Assembly (NCBI RefSeq): GCF_029633865.1
Contig: NC_079214.1
Span: 26,944,224-27,008,223, forward strand
Direction: 5' to 3'
DNA: 64,000 nt
DNA from: Lampris incognitus
Taxonomy: Eukaryota; Chordata; Actinopteri; Lampriformes; Lampridae
A program made the position numbers and the translations under genes. Below the pieces are notes generated by a model that did not search any database, was not told the DNA's origin, and saw only the letters and a program-made list of their open reading frames with translations. Below, in pieces: positions 20,786 through 34,800 of the stretch (position 1 is the first letter of the stretch; the number at the start of each line of letters is the position of its first letter).

Positions 20786-22377
20786 GTCCCTTTGTATTGT
20801 GCTCCATTTTGTACAACTCTGATTCTTGCGAGCTCTAGTAGTCATTGCTATTTTAATTAATTTACTGTCTCCTTCCTCTCAAAGGTCTAGATGATTTTTG
20901 GAGCTTAGACTGAGTGAACTAGTGAGGATACACAGCTAAGAGATTCTGCGATAAGATGTAAAGGAGCTCAGCATTTAATGTCGTGTAGTGCAAACACCTA
21001 TCTGCTGAACATGGCGTGGGAAACTATACTGATGTAAAGTGGCATCAGTTGTGTTAAATTTGCCATGCACCATAATTTAAAGCACAAGTTTTAAGATGGG
21101 ATAAAGCCAGATTTCAAATGCACCCCTTCTAGGTAGAAATAGTCCAAGTGGTAGGAATTCTAGCCTTATCATCTATAAATTATCCTGAGTTTGAAAAAAA
21201 AAGAAGTTAATTGATCATATGTGTTAACAGTTAACAATATGTTTTTGATAACAAAAGAGAAATCCCCCTTTGAAAGTCTACTGTAAATCCTGTTTTGTTT
21301 TCTTGTCCTTTTCACATGGCTCTCAGCCATGGAAGACCACCAATTAAAAATTCTCTTAAGAGTGTTTTGAAACTCTGAATCGTTTCTGAAAGGGATCAAC
21401 GGTGAATGCAAACTGCACAAGGCTGATGTTTGCAGGGGATTAAATTCAAAGTAAACCCCAGTCTAGGTGTGTTGACACAATGTTATGATTTAAAATGACA
21501 TCCCTTTACCAGCAAAACATTTCAATCTGTGGCAATATGAAACATCATTATGATCTAAGAGGCAATCTGGTCTAAAATGGCCCACTGATTCTCTATTACT
21601 CTAGTTGCTTGCATCAATGAATTGAACTGATGATCTTTCATTGCAGTGCCCCGTAGTATAACACTGATATGCCCTTACTGTGTTTGTATTGTCGTCAGAT
21701 TTACGTCGTACTAGTGGCCTCTCCGGAGATCAAGATGAGAGCTGGCACATATTGAACACAATGCACAGTCAACATGGGCGGGTGGGAACCCTCCAGGTGC
21801 TACCTAGGCTTTTGTCAGGGGATAAAAGGCATTGATAAGCTACGGTATAGATGTGCATTGTAGTCATTTATCATCCAGTTTTTCAGTATTCCCTATCTTT
21901 TCCATTGGTTTGTCATCATCCGAAACAAGCATTACAATAAGCCTTGGATGATAAAAAAAATTCCTGTGTAATGCCTTTTTGAAATATGGTAATTTGAAAT
22001 GGCATTGATAGATTATTGTATCAAATTATGGAGCTGGCATGATGTTTGTGTCGGCCAGATGGGAGTACCGGGAGCTGAGATACAGTGTTATTTTAGAAGG
22101 GTTTGTGATGCACAAACATTCACTAATATCCGCTGCAGTTATTATTCTAATCTGATGGTGGTAAATCCATGCTGAGGGATATGCAGAGGCGGTAGAGACT
22201 TCTAGCTGATGAAACTAATTTATGGACAGCTACCTGGCCCTTGATAAAACGCTCTCGTTCCCATGCAACTGTGAATCGAAGATAATTTATAATGAACTTC
22301 GGTGATCAAATTTGTGTGGTCTACTATTGCACAAACACAATATCAATACCCACAGGGAGGTAGGTATTTAGTAAAAC
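20786..22377. other. Upstream flank of hdc, no gene seen
   Basis: This A/T-rich DNA of about 1.6 kb has no long open frame or recognisable element. It may hold distal hdc regulation, but nothing in the sequence shows this directly. Confidence 0.4.
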
Positions 22378-22455
22378 CATCCATCCATTATCTTAACCAC
22401 TTATCCTGCCCTCAGGGTCATGGGGATGCTGGAGCCTATTCCAGCAGTCATCCCA
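22378..22455 (+). repeat. Fragment of CCATCCATCCATTATCC-family repeat
   Basis: CCATCCATCCATTATCTTAA through GGGGATGCTGGAGCC matches the 5' part of the repeat at 7062. It lies about 110 bp upstream of the hdc TATA box. Confidence 0.75.
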
Positions 22456-22567
22456 GCAAAATGGTGATGTGACTTATTACCTTTGAGACAGAAAGAGTAC
22501 ATGGAGGACATTTGTTTGAGGAATTACATGCGTCATTGGTTGAGGGTGTGTTCTTAAATGTGGGATG

Positions 22568-22574
22568 TATATAG
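22568..22574 (+). promoter_or_regulatory. hdc: Probable TATA box of hdc
   Basis: TATATAG lies 100 bp upstream of the hdc start codon (22668). This places a start of transcription near 22600 and a 5' UTR of about 70 bp. Inferred from position and motif only. Confidence 0.55.
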
Positions 22575-22667
22575 CTCTGTAATCTGAGCAGAGCATCACA
22601 GCAGCCACCTGTTACACAAAGCTACATATCCATATCTCTCCGTGGAAGAAGCTCTACCATTTCAAGG

Positions 22668-25600
22668 ATGCAAGCTGAGGAATACAATCACAGGGGTAAT
22701 GTTTGGCTGCATTACAAGATATTTGGCATCTTCCCTCCAAGTCATCATTATTACATTCCAATCACACGTGCATGGCATAAGAGGAGTATAATCACCATGA
22801 TAAATATACTGAGTTCACATACATTTGATGCTCCTTTCAATGCAGTAAAAACAATATCTTGTAGGTAAGGAGATGGTGGACTACATCACTGACTACCTGG
22901 GCTCTATCAGAGAGAGGAGGGTGATTCCAGATGTGAAGCCAGGGTACATGAGGGATCTCCTCCCTGATAGTGCTCCACCCGAGCCAGAGGATTGGGACAG
23001 TATTTTCCAGGATATTGAGAAAGTCATCATGCCTGGGGTAAGTTCAAACTTGAATGTGAATTCAGCCGTTTCCCTCTGTAGTTCACTGAAATAACTCGCC
23101 CTTGCAGTATCAAAAGATTTCCACATGAAGGTCGGGTAGGGCTGGGCAATAATTCCAGATTAACGTTTATCCTCTTTTAGTGGTATTCTACTGGGATGAG
23201 ATTCGGATGCTTTCATATCATGACACAACTTTGGTATTTTTGCATGTGTAAACTGATATTTTGAAATATATTAATTTTTTTTACTTTTTTACTTTTTTTT
23301 TAATATGATAATTGTGTACCGGGTCCCAAAAGAGAATCAGGTCTCTGAACCCGTGAGCTCATTAAATCATTACGGCAGACTATGGCACATGCCAGTAGTG
23401 GAATAAGGCCTTCTAGTTTTTCATGATGTCCCGTGTTTCCCAGGTGGTTCACTGGCAGAGCCCTCACATGCATGCCTACTATCCCAGTCTGACCTCATGG
23501 CCCTCTCTGCTCGCAGACATGCTGGCTGACGCAATCAACTGCATTGGATTCACCTGGGTAATGGAAACACCCTCTCTTGTAATGTTCATATTCCGCCTCC
23601 ACAATATGCATTAAACCACAAAAATATCACAACTGAAATAAAAAATACTGTGTTACTACTCTGATGGTTTTATATAGGCTTCCAGTCCTGCATGTACAGA
23701 GTTGGAGATGAATGTGATGGACTGGCTGTGTAAAGCCCTGGGGCTGCCCTCCTTCTTCTTGCATCATCATCCTGACAGCAGAGGAGGAGGCATTCTTCAG
23801 GTAGGCTACACCTTGGTACTTGGTACTGTTTATTGTATCTCCAAAGCTATAGCATAATAGTCTCTGGAGATGGTGCCATTTGATGACACCTAGTAGTAAA
23901 TTGCATGTTAAACTATTAAATTCTACACACTCCACCGTTTTTCTCTCCTCTGCCAGAGTACAGTGAGTGAAAGCACCCTGGTGGCTCTGCTAGCAGCAAG
24001 GAAAGACAAAATCTTGCAGCTGCAGGCCGGACTCGATCAGGACATAGATGTGTCAGTGCTTAATGCCAGACTGGTAGTCTATGCTTCAGACCAGGTCTGT
24101 CTCCCAATGCCTTTCTGTTCTAGATTCCTGTCAACCAAATGAAAATGGGTTGATTGACCCCATGTGGTTTGGTGTCTCCAGGCCCACTCCTCAGTTGAGA
24201 AGGCAGGGCTGATCTCTCTGGTGAAAATCCGTTTTTTGCCCACCGATGAGCATTTTTCTCTGAGAGGAGCTATGCTGAAACAAGCTATTCGGGAGGACAG
24301 AAGGAGGGGGTTGGTCCCTTTTATGGTAGGTGTTTGGTGGTGTTAGAGAGATTTCTTGTTGATGCACAGTATTTTTATGCAAATCAAATATTCAGTAGTA
24401 TAAAATGATGGAATTAATTCTTGGGCCTGGAAACATTTGATCATTTTTCTTTGCTTGTCTGTTTGATTTTCTATTGTCCAGCTGTGTGCCACATTGGGAA
24501 CTACAGGAGTATGTGCCTTTGACAACCTATCTGAACTGGGTCCAATATGTAGGTCTACAAGTTTATCTATTTTACCTCTAGTTATTTCACCTTCATTTAA
24601 ATTACTCAAAAGATTATAAAGTCAAACGTTTATCACAGCCTTATTTTTCATTTTGGGATGGTAACCTGGTTGTACTGTTTTCATGCAGTTATAGAGTTTG
24701 AATGCAGTTTTAAGAAAAATGGTTCATGAATTTTATAGAAAATTTTAAGTTTGCATTCTGTGTGTTGTTGTGAAGGTAAAGAGGTGGGTCTTTGGCTCCA
24801 CGTTGATGCTGCATATGCCGGCTCAGCCTACTTCTGTCCTGAATTGCGCTGGTCCTTGGAGGGCATTGACTTTGCAGACTCCTTTGTGTTTAACCCGTCC
24901 AAATGGATGATGGTTCACTTTGACTGTACAGCCTTCTGGTAAGTATGAGTATCATATTACTTGATCCCATGGAAACTAAATAATTACAATTACCATAAAG
25001 TCAGATAAAAACCAATCAGCTTGGCCAGATTAAATTTGATCAGGTAAACAATCCTTTGGTTGTGGTAATAACCAATGGCTTTATACCACATATTTGCACA
25101 GAGGGATTAAACAAAGCATTGAGGTAACAGTCAGGTGTTCACCTATGATATATGTTTTGATGCTGATGACATCTTTTTCTATTCAGATGATATGTTACTG
25201 TTTATTTTAAAGGCTAATGCACCTAAACTATCATATTTTTTTGTCTGTATGGTGTCTTCCTGAGTTATAAGGTTAATTGGAAAAATTTCAAACCCATGCC
25301 TGTAGCCAGCCTAACCTGGCCCCAGACCCATCTTCTTCATTTCTCTTCAAACTGTATTCTGTAGGTCTGGGCATACACAACAATGTGAAGTTAATCATAT
25401 ATACACATCTCACATTCTTCCCTTTTCATCACTGTAAGGATGTACCATGCTTGTTGGAATATTTTACTAGTGTTTTGGCGGAGTTAGGGGCCTCTGTTCA
25501 ATAAGAATGTACTTCTAAATCAGTGGAAGAGTCAAAATCATTGAGCCCCTCTGTATAAAACATAAAGAAGCTCCATTTTAGCATGTCTGTTTCTCAATTA

Positions 25601-28600
25601 CCCTGTAGCAATGGAGTACGTGACTAGCCCAATATTGGGTAAAACCAACTAAGTGCACTTTTTCATCCTCTGGCAAGGTTGGTAAGGAATGCTATAAATT
25701 CCCCCCCCCACCTTTGTTCCACCCCCTCTGCTGATCCGGGGAGGGCTGCAGACTACCACATGCCTCCTCTGATACATGTGGAGTCACCAGCCGCTTCTTT
25801 TCACCTGACAGTGAGGAGTTTCGCCAGGGGGACATAACACGTGGGAGGATCACGCTATTCCCTCCAGTTCCCCCTCCCCCCCGAGCAGGCGCCCCGACCG
25901 ATCAGAGGAGGCGCTAGTGCAGCGACCAGGACACATACCCACTTCCGGCTTCCCACCCGCAGACACGTCTTTGGGGACGCCCGACCAAGCTGAAGGTAAC
26001 GCGGGGATTCCAACCGGTGATTCCCGTGTTGGTTGACAACAGAATAGACCGCTACGCTACCTGGACGCCCCCTGTGTTCTACTACCACTACTTTCAGCTG
26101 CTCCCGTTAGGGGTCGCCACTGCAAATCATCCGTTTCCATTTCTTCCTGTCTTCTGCATCTTCCTCTGTCACACCAGCCACCTGTATGTCCCCTCTCACC
26201 ACATCCATAAACCTCCTCTTTGGCCTTTCTCTTTTCCTCTTCTCTGGCAGCTCCATATTCAGCATCCTTCTCCCAATATACCCAGCATCTCTCCTCCACA
26301 CATGTCCAAGCCATCTCAATCTTGCCTCTCTTGCTTTGTCTCCAAACCGTCCAACTTGAGCGGTCCCTCTAATATAATCATTCCTAATCCTGTCCTTCTT
26401 CGTCTCTCCCAATTAAAATCTTAGCATCTTCAACTCTGCCACTTCCAGCTCCACCTCCTGTCTTTACATCAGTGCCACTGTCTCCAAACCATATAACATA
26501 GCTGGTCTCACAACCATCTTGTAAACCTTCCCTTAACTCTTGCTGGTACCCTTCTGTCGCAAATCACTCCTGACACTCTTCTCCACCCACTCCACCTTGC
26601 CTGCAATCTTCCTCTTCACATTGCTTATGCACTCCCCTTTGATTTAGACAGTTGACCCCAAGTATTTAAACTCATATGCCTTTATTACCTCTACTCCTTG
26701 CATCCTGACCATTCCACTGTCCTCTCTCTCATTCATGCCTAGGTATTCTGTCTTGCTCCGACTGACTTTCATTCCTCTTCTCTTCAGTGCATACCTCCAC
26801 CTCTCCAGGCTCTCCTCAACCTGCAGCCTACTGTTGCTACAGATCACAATGTCATCCGCAAACATCATCATCCACGGAGACTCCTGCCTGATCTCGTCTG
26901 TCAACCTGTCCATCACCATTGCAAACAAGGAAGGGCTCAGAGCCGATCCTTGATGTAATCCCACCTCCACCTTGAACCCATCTTTCATTCCAACCGCACA
27001 CCTCACCACTGTGACACTTCCCTCATACATATCCTGCACCACTCCTACATACTTCTCTTCAACTCCCGACTTCCTAAAACATTAACGCCCCCTGTGTTCA
27101 CTTTAGTTAAATACTGAGACATCTCAATCTCTATCTACTGCAATGATCCAGTTATAATTCACACACTCTTGGCATGGGCATAGTAAGCACCTGAAGGGTA
27201 GATTCAATTTCCATCCATCCATCCATTATCCGGGCCGATTATCCTGCTTTCAGGGTCACGGGGATGCTGGAGTCTTCAGCATTAAACCCAGTTCCTAAGT
27301 CTGGTATTCTGGACAGAGAAGCTGTTCATGGTTGATCTATCTGAAGGTGCTTTGATAAATTCAGACAAAGCAAACCTTGTATCTCCAGGTCAACTTTTAT
27401 TGCAAAAAAAAAAAAAATCCATGCTGTGCATAAACTCTGACGTCTCCCCAGTGGAAAAGCAGCTCTTCCTTTAAAGTTGGTTTGACTTGAGTGTTCTTCA
27501 TGACTGAGAGATCTATTGATGTAAACATCCGGGGCTTGAGTTTGGGAAATGAATGTTAAAATTACCAGTCTGTGTTGTTATGGAAATGGAGAAGGGATAT
27601 TTGAGGTTGAGGTATTTGAAGCCATTTCATCTTCCTTCAGGTTCTTTATAAGTAAATGTATGAAACTAGTTAAAACTGACAGGTTCTCTTTAAGTAAATG
27701 TATGAAACTAGTTAAAACTGACTGCTTGGTATGCAAACATTTAAAGCCAGGAGAAACAGACTGGTTCTATAAGATCGTGGATTCATGTAGGGCCAGGTGT
27801 TGGTTCAACAATATTGCAGCTCTTAATTAACATGTATATCAGTGAATTCATGTGTTTGGTGAATGCATATTATATGGACCTATATGGAATTAATTACCAA
27901 TTATACCAGGACTAAATAATATGTTAAATGGACCAGTAAGTTCCACTGCTTTTGCAAAGTGAAATGTTCAATTAAGACTCAAACAGCAATTACAAAGTAA
28001 ATGTATGCTGGCTTTTATATTATTAGGGAAAAAGAAATTAAAATTTAAACAGTGCATAAATACACAATGTTAACAATTACCCGTAGCCATTAATTATAAC
28101 ACAATGGCACAAATTGTATCTAACTTATATTTTAGGTATTTCTATTTTAGGTGCACGCTTCAACATATGTGTTTCCAGTTATTAAGTTCAGTGTCACCGT
28201 TTGAAAAAAAGAATACAAGCGCCACCATTCATTTTCTTTGTTAGTCCATCACATTATGTGTTATAATGTGTGTATACATGTCTGTAAGCAGACTATTGCC
28301 CCTGTAAACTTTAACACTTTAGCTGCTTATGGACAATATCATGTTTTCCATTTTGTTCCATGCTTTCTGAAACATAAATACTACAGTGATCTCATTCCCC
28401 TATCTGGGCACTCTGTGTTGGAGACTCCTGCTCCTTTTGCATGGTTGTACAGCTGAACTGCGTCTTCAATTTCCTGTTTTTTTTTTACTGTCACGTGTGG
28501 TTTCAAAAAAGAGAAAATTCTGCTGATAATGTTTCAAAAATAACGTTTAGGTTTCATGTAACGAGTGTTTGTTGAGGACTAGAGGATGGCTAACATGGAT

Positions 28601-30908
28601 TATCCTTATTACCATAGGGTAAAAGACAAATATAAGCTCCAGCAGACGTTCAGTGTTGATCCTGTCTACCTCCGACATGAAAACTCACAGGCTGCCACTG
28701 ACTTTATGGTAAGACCAGCTTCCTCTATCCATTTTCCAATTAAAAAGATTAGTCATGTTACTGTACTTTTTTTGTAATATGACCTTAATTATTCTCCCGG
28801 AGCTTACTATAACTGTTATCTTATTTATTTTTTATTTCTTCAGCATTGGCAGATTCCCCTCAGCCGACGTTTTCGTTCTCTTAAGCTTTGGTTTGTCATG
28901 CGCTCCTTTGGCCTGAAAAATCTCCAGGCTCATATCAGACATGTAAGTGTTGTTCACCTCTCGTTACGCTCAACCAAGTGAGATCACCAATATCTTACCC
29001 AAATGTAAAATATCACACATCTAATGGTATTGAATGAGGACAGAGAGTTGTAGAAAAGTGAATGTGTATAGAGGGAATGTGTATTGATGGCACAGTAGAC
29101 TGAGTATAATTGATAGCGTTCATTCATAAATTTGATATCAATTACTTCTTTAAACATTTCTTGTTGGTGGTTATGGCTTTCATACATATGCATTTTACAT
29201 TGTTTAGATAATAGTATGTGTGCTTTTTGTTTGCTTTTTTTTTTTTAGAAAAAAATAATCAAAAATTTGATCAAACATTTTATTTCCACGTAATGTTCAG
29301 TTGAGTAGTAAGGTTTTAATACAGCTGTAATACATTACTTTCAAATTACTGTAAATAAGTTTAAACCAGTGAAACATTGTAGTCGCTCTATGACTCAATT
29401 ATTTTGCATAATTGCTTGGTGTTCTTTGCCGATATTGGTGTGGAAAATTCCAGACAACCAGGACAAAACTATCTGAACAACAAGGGGGAATAAGATCCAT
29501 TCTTAATAAAGAAATATTTCCTCTGGTTTTAGGGTATTGAGATGGCGAGGCTCCTGGAGTCTCACATAAGGAATGACTGTAATTTTGAAGTTCCTGCCAA
29601 GAGACACCTTGGCCTGGTGGTCTTCTGTCTGAAGGTTTGTAGCACTCACACTGCAAAGATCCTCTCAAACAACCCATATAACATATAGTAAATTTAAAGT
29701 AAATGGTTAAGCATAGTTAGAACAAAATGTGTTCAACTTAATTTTATCAATTAAGTTGATTAAGCTATCTTACTGGCTAATGATTACTGAGTTTCACAAT
29801 CTTTCAAGTCACACCTTGTTCAAAGCTGTGTCACTGTGTTAGGTTATCTGGTATTATGAAAGGGACAAGCAATTACAGAGATCAAAAGATTATAAGCAAG
29901 GACTTTAACATGAAGATGATCAAGCTTTAGCACAGCCCCAGATACTTCTCATGTCTTATGATTTTCACTAAAGGCTTTGTACTCTCAAATGCCTTGTAAT
30001 GAAGAAGTAGCCTACACAAAGCCTTGTGTGTTTTAGCATTGTACAAAGTAAAAATTGTTTCTTTCCAGGGTGGAAATGCTTTGACGCAGGAGCTATTGAG
30101 AAGACTGACACGGTCTGGCACCATGTACCTCATTCCTGCAGACATACACACCAAACGTATTATCCGATTTACGGTGACCTCACAGTTCACCACATCAGAT
30201 GACATCCTCAAAGATTGGAGCATTATCTCCAAGACAGCTTCCAATCTCCTGGCAGAAATGCAACCTCTTAGTAATACCGAGGAACTACATGCAAAGGAGG
30301 ATGAAGTAACAAGAATTTGCTCAAGAGGTGACACTGAACACACCTCAGGCATGGACAAGAAGAATAACTTTGACTCAGAGCCACCGTTGGAGGAGACAGA
30401 CAGTTCTGCCTCCAGACTTGACAAGGTCCAAGTGGAGCTGTGGATAGACAAGGCTTGGGATAGATCAAGGAGGCCAATACGCTCTCTTAGCTGCAACAGC
30501 GAGCTGCTGCCTTGCACCAACTTTGGGCCGCTGTCTGAGTATAATTTTGAGCCAAAGCCTGGCCCTAAAGATCCTGTAGTTTTCCCCCCAATGACGGATT
30601 CCACATCAAGGCCTCTGCCTTCAGGTACAGGATTAGGCCCCCTGTTCAAGACTCCAGAGTTGCCCTCAAGTGTTCTGGGTAAACAGGTCCTGAAAAAGCT
30701 GACAAAGTTCTATAGTGTGCCTAGTTTTTGCAACCAGTGGGTGCAGTATGGTAGATATGAGCTGTTTTGCCCATTGAAGGTTCCACATGTTCCCCCAAAA
30801 CCCCTCTCCACTTGCAGAAGGCTGACATGTATGTCTCCCTCCCTTGCACCCAGCAAAACTCCCTCTCCTACTCCTCTGGAAGCCACCGCTGCCCACAAGC
30901 TTCCATAA
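22668..30908 (+). CDS. hdc: Histidine decarboxylase
   Basis: This PLP-dependent enzyme makes histamine from L-histidine in the cytosol. Twelve exons: 22668-22695, 22865-23037, 23444-23557, 23678-23800, 23957-24094, 24182-24325, 24482-24548, 24776-24938, 28618-28708, 28844-28942, 29533-29634, 30069-30908. All have GT/AG borders and matching phases, 2082 nt, 693 residues (human HDC: 662). Group II decarboxylase signatures: [74 protein letters not shown], and [16 protein letters not shown] with the PLP lysine. The long C-terminal extension ending in [14 protein letters not shown] separates HDC from the shorter dopa decarboxylase. Intron 8 (3.7 kb) contains a SINE and an RTE LINE. It faces slc27a2 tail to tail. 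Confidence 0.97.
25695..26066 (-). mobile_element. tRNA-derived SINE in hdc intron 8
   Basis: This nearly full-length reversed copy of the family runs, on the minus strand, from GGGGCGTCCAGGTAGCGTAG (26069 downward) through GCACTAGCGCCTCCTCTGAT and AGGTGAAAAGAAGCGGCTGG to the 3' end near 25695. It is bounded at its 5' end by the RTE insertion. Confidence 0.85.
26080..27084 (-). mobile_element. 5'-truncated RTE-clade LINE in hdc intron 8
   Basis: The minus-strand frame 27042-26644 encodes reverse-transcriptase palm sequence ([50 protein letters not shown]). The C-terminal part is in 26412-26107 ([32 protein letters not shown]). The 3' end near 26080 (GCGACCCCTAACGGGAGCAG) is typical of fish RTE/Rex3-like elements. 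A 15-bp target duplication ACGCCCCCTGTGTTC lies at 26065-26079 and 27085-27099. Confidence 0.85.
27208..27271 (+). repeat. Fragment of CCATCCATCCATTATCC-family repeat
   Basis: CCATCCATCCATCCATTATC through CACGGGGATGCTGGAGTC matches the start of the repeat at 7062. Confidence 0.75.
27639..27722 (+). repeat. Tandem duplication, 42-bp unit, two copies
   Basis: AAGTAAATGTATGAAACTAG TTAAAACTGAC occurs twice in a row within hdc intron 8, preceded each time by AGGTTCT. Confidence 0.85.
27723..28617 (+). other. hdc intron 8 remainder, nothing recognised
   Basis: A/T-rich intronic DNA up to the acceptor CCATAG before exon 9. No further element seen. Confidence 0.5.
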
Positions 30909-31856
30909 AGGTGTGCTTTATCATTGACTAACATCCAACTGTACAAGCTTTAAAAACAAACAAATATCTCTGCTGTGGAAATCAAGCTATTTGCCAATGT
31001 ATGAGTACAGTCTGAGTTCTTGGCATAGAATATTATATAGGGTACAATTATAAAAATATAAGGTAAATTCTTTGAGAATAATATCCACTGCTCACAGTCC
31101 AGTCAAACAGATTGTTGATTATTTTCTTGCTTAATTAAACATTTAAACAAAAATATTACTCTTGGAATGTTTTCATACATGTTCAGTAAAAAAAAAGAAA
31201 AATAATTTTGGTATAATAACCCATAAAATCTGTGGTAAAGGTGGTGAAAGAGTAGGTCCGAGTCAGTATACACAACGCTCATCATGAATCTCCTCAAACC
31301 TAAAACCAAATGGGTTTTTTGATGCTGACTGACTTAAAGATCCAGTCCATTGAAATTAATTATCAGACAAGTTTTATTGTGGAATATTAATGTTGGGAAT
31401 GTCGTTTCAGAAGGATCATTTGGTTTGTTATAACTGTTTTAGTTCACCGTCTCCAAACACAGCAGGAGGTCGAGGGGGCATGGCCCTGAGTTCACAAGAC
31501 TCTTTATTGATAGCAATGATGTTGCTAGCAACTATTCAAAAACAGGCCAACTGACAGGCCGACTGATGACAATTCATTTACTGTTCAATCAAATCAGGGT
31601 ATTAGAGGATGTAATTTATCACCAGCAGCAAATGGATTTTCTGGAATTATGTTGACAATCAGGATGAGCGTTTCTCAAGGGTCTTTAGTCATATGGTCAT
31701 AACAACAATAGTTCTATAATTTTGGGTATGTATTTATAATTAACAAACCCTCTATTAAAAATACAAGATTGGTAAAAATATTTTCACTGGACTGGGTCTT
31801 TAACATTATGATTAAAACATAAAAGACAGCTCTTGCCAGGATCAAAACAAAACTGT
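30909..31856. other. Convergent 3' flanks of hdc and slc27a2
   Basis: The two genes end tail to tail about 950 bp apart. AATAAA occurs on the minus strand at 31503-31508 and could end slc27a2 transcripts. ATTAAA near 31133 could serve hdc. No other gene is seen. Confidence 0.4.
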
Positions 31857-34800
31857 TTAGAGTTTAACCTTTCCCTCTGAGATTAAACTGAATATGTCCT
31901 GAGTCATGGGGACATAGCCCTCTCTGTCCTCCAGATAGTACAAGGGCTCTTTGATGACGGCTGGGTCGAAGCCCTCCTCCGCTAGCCTCACCTTCATCTG
32001 TTTAAAGGTTCCAGTCACTGCCAGTGCACTCTGTCAAGGAACGATTTGGATTAAAAGACAATTATTTAAATTTTTTTTCTTGTCACACTTGCATAAGTAC
32101 ACACTTTTTATTCATGTTATTTCACTATTGAAGCAACAGTGAAAATAGTCAAATTTACCTGTATGCGAACAAAACGGGGTCTTGAGTAGCTGGGGAGGCA
32201 GTCTTTGACAAGCTCGTATGTAGAGCTGGTGTCAAACTCCATGCCATCCTTCAGTTTGACTGCTGCCATCCCGATTCTTCCCTCGTGTCCTACTCAATCA
32301 AGTTTAAAAGCAAAGGGAAATGTAAAGGGAATCACAGGTCATTAAAGCGACAGTTAATTCTTAATGTAGTTCTTGTTTAACATGCTGACATCAATGGTGA
32401 TACTGGTATTGCATTGGTATTTGAACACTCCGATTCGCAAAGATCCATTCTTAATAAAAGTGATGCTGTGTCAGCAGTTTATCCACTTCTGAAAAAATAA
32501 ATAAATAAAACAAAATAAAGGGGAACCTGGATTTTAGCTATTGATGTTGTAGTATGTTTGGTAAAGGTGCTATGTGCACTATTTTGGCAGCCCCAAGGCA
32601 TAATATATCATACAATAGTAGCAAGCACTGCTGAACGGTACAGATTGAAACAAACTAATGAATGATTCACGCTCCCACCATCCTGATAATTGCATTCAAA
32701 AACTGAGATGCCAAGCCAGCTGAGGTGTTTTGCTTATTTGATGCCCTACTAAAGACTTGCACACCTGACCAAACTATTCAGTATCAACATTATTCTGAAG
32801 GCCTTTTGACAGATGTCAGCAAAATATACTGAGTATCTTCTGCCCTTCCATTTGAATTGGTTTGCCGTGCTTACTTTGATTTGCTATTGTCATTCACATC
32901 ACTGAATGACAGAAGCCCGTCATGTATAATAACACATAACACCTAAAGACAAAGTGAAGTGACACTCAGAGCGTAACTTGCTTCCATAACTTGACACATT
33001 TCCAAGTCAAACAGACTCTTAGGGTGGGAATCCCAGTAGGAAAAAATGTAGGGAGGGCTTTGATTTGATCTCCTGACTGGATTGTGAGATTTTTGCGCTG
33101 CGCAGGTTTTACGTGATGCTGAAATGAGGGTGAGGTATTTTATGATATTATTGGTTGGGATGTTGCTCGCTCGGCCCCTTGGACTTGGTGATGCAATCAC
33201 AAAAAAAAGGCCTGTTTTAGAGGAAGTTAAGGTCATTAGATCTTGACGTAAAAGGTGCATAATATGACTTGGGAATTGAGCTAACAAGTAAAAAAAAATA
33301 AGAAGCGCAATTTTCATTTCATGTTGTCTTCAACATTTGCTTCTTTTTTTTTTTTTTACCTACAACAACTTTACTTCTATTTCAAAATTGTCGCTACCTC
33401 CCACATTTGGCTGTACAATGAAGGTGTAAAAGACCATGCACCATTTAAATTTTCCCATGAAAGGGGAGTCCGGGTAGCGTGGCAGTCTATTTCGTTGTGT
33501 ATCAACACAAGGTTCGCTGGTTCGAATCCCCGTGTTCGGGGGTCCCTACAGACACAATTGACCATGTCTGTGGGTGGGAAGCTGTATGTGGGTATGTGTC
33601 CTGGTTGCTGCTGGTCACCTCCTCTGGTCGGTCGGGGCGCCTGTTCAGAGGGGAGGGGGAACAGTGTGATCCTCCCATGCACTACATCCCCCTGGCAAAA
33701 CTTCTCACTGTCAGGTGAAAAGAAGTGGCTGGCAACTCCACATTACATTACAGTCATTTAGCCGACACTTTTATCCAAAGCGACTTACAAGAAGTGCATT
33801 TAACGTAGGAAATCAGGAGAACTACTAGTCATCAGAGGTCATAAGGGCATCTAAAGAAGCATCTAAGAGCAAAACCAGTGCTAAAGTAAAAGTGCAAGAA
33901 AGAGATTTTTTTAAATGAGTGAATACAATAAGTGCTAAGAATAAGTAACAGGGTAATAGTTCTTAAAGAGGTGAGTTTTCAACCTGCGCCGAAAGATGGG
34001 CAGTAACTCTGCTGTCCTGACATCAGTGGGGAGTTCATTCCACCACTGCGGGGCTAGGACAGAAAAGAGCCATGACCAGATCGATTGGCAGCAAGGGCCT
34101 CTGAGCGATGGGGCAACCAGGTGTCCCGAGGCAGCAGAGCGAAGTGGTCGGGCGGGGGTGTAGGGCTTGACCATGGCCTGGAGATAGGAAGGTGCTGTTC
34201 CTTTCACTGCCCTGTAGGCTAGCACCAGAGTCTTAAACTGGATGCGAGCAGCTACTGAGAGCCAGTGTAGGGACATGAGAAGGGGAGTTGTGTGGGAGAA
34301 CTTAGGGTGGTTGAACACCAGACGAGCTGCAGCTTTCTGAACAAACTCCAGAGGTCTGGTGGCCGACACCGGGGCGCCAGCAAGAAGGGAGTTGCCGTAG
34401 TCCAGCCGGGAGATGACCAGAGCCTGGATGAGCATCTGTGCTGTCTCGTCGGTAAGAAATGGGAGAATCCTCCTGATGTTATAGAGGAGAAATCTGCAGG
34501 AGCGAGCAACCGATGCAATGTTTACAGCAAACGACAGTTGGTCGTCCAGGATCACACCCAGATTCCTCACAGTCCAAGTTGGTGTCTCCACGGTGTTGTC
34601 AATGGTGATGGCCAGGTCTTGGTGCGGGCAACCTTTCCCCGAGAGGAACATCAGCTCTGTCTTGTCCAGATTGAGCTTCAGGTGGTGTGTTGCCATCCAC
34701 TCCGAGATGTCAGTCAAGCACGCAGCAATGCGTGTCTCTACTTGTGTGTCAGCGGGAGGAAAGGACAAGATCAGCTGGGTGTCATCGGCATAATGGTAAG

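Noticed and set aside
24164-24346. hdc exon 6 read through into intron
   Set aside because: GT at 24326 ends the exon in the right phase, and the following residues do not match HDC.
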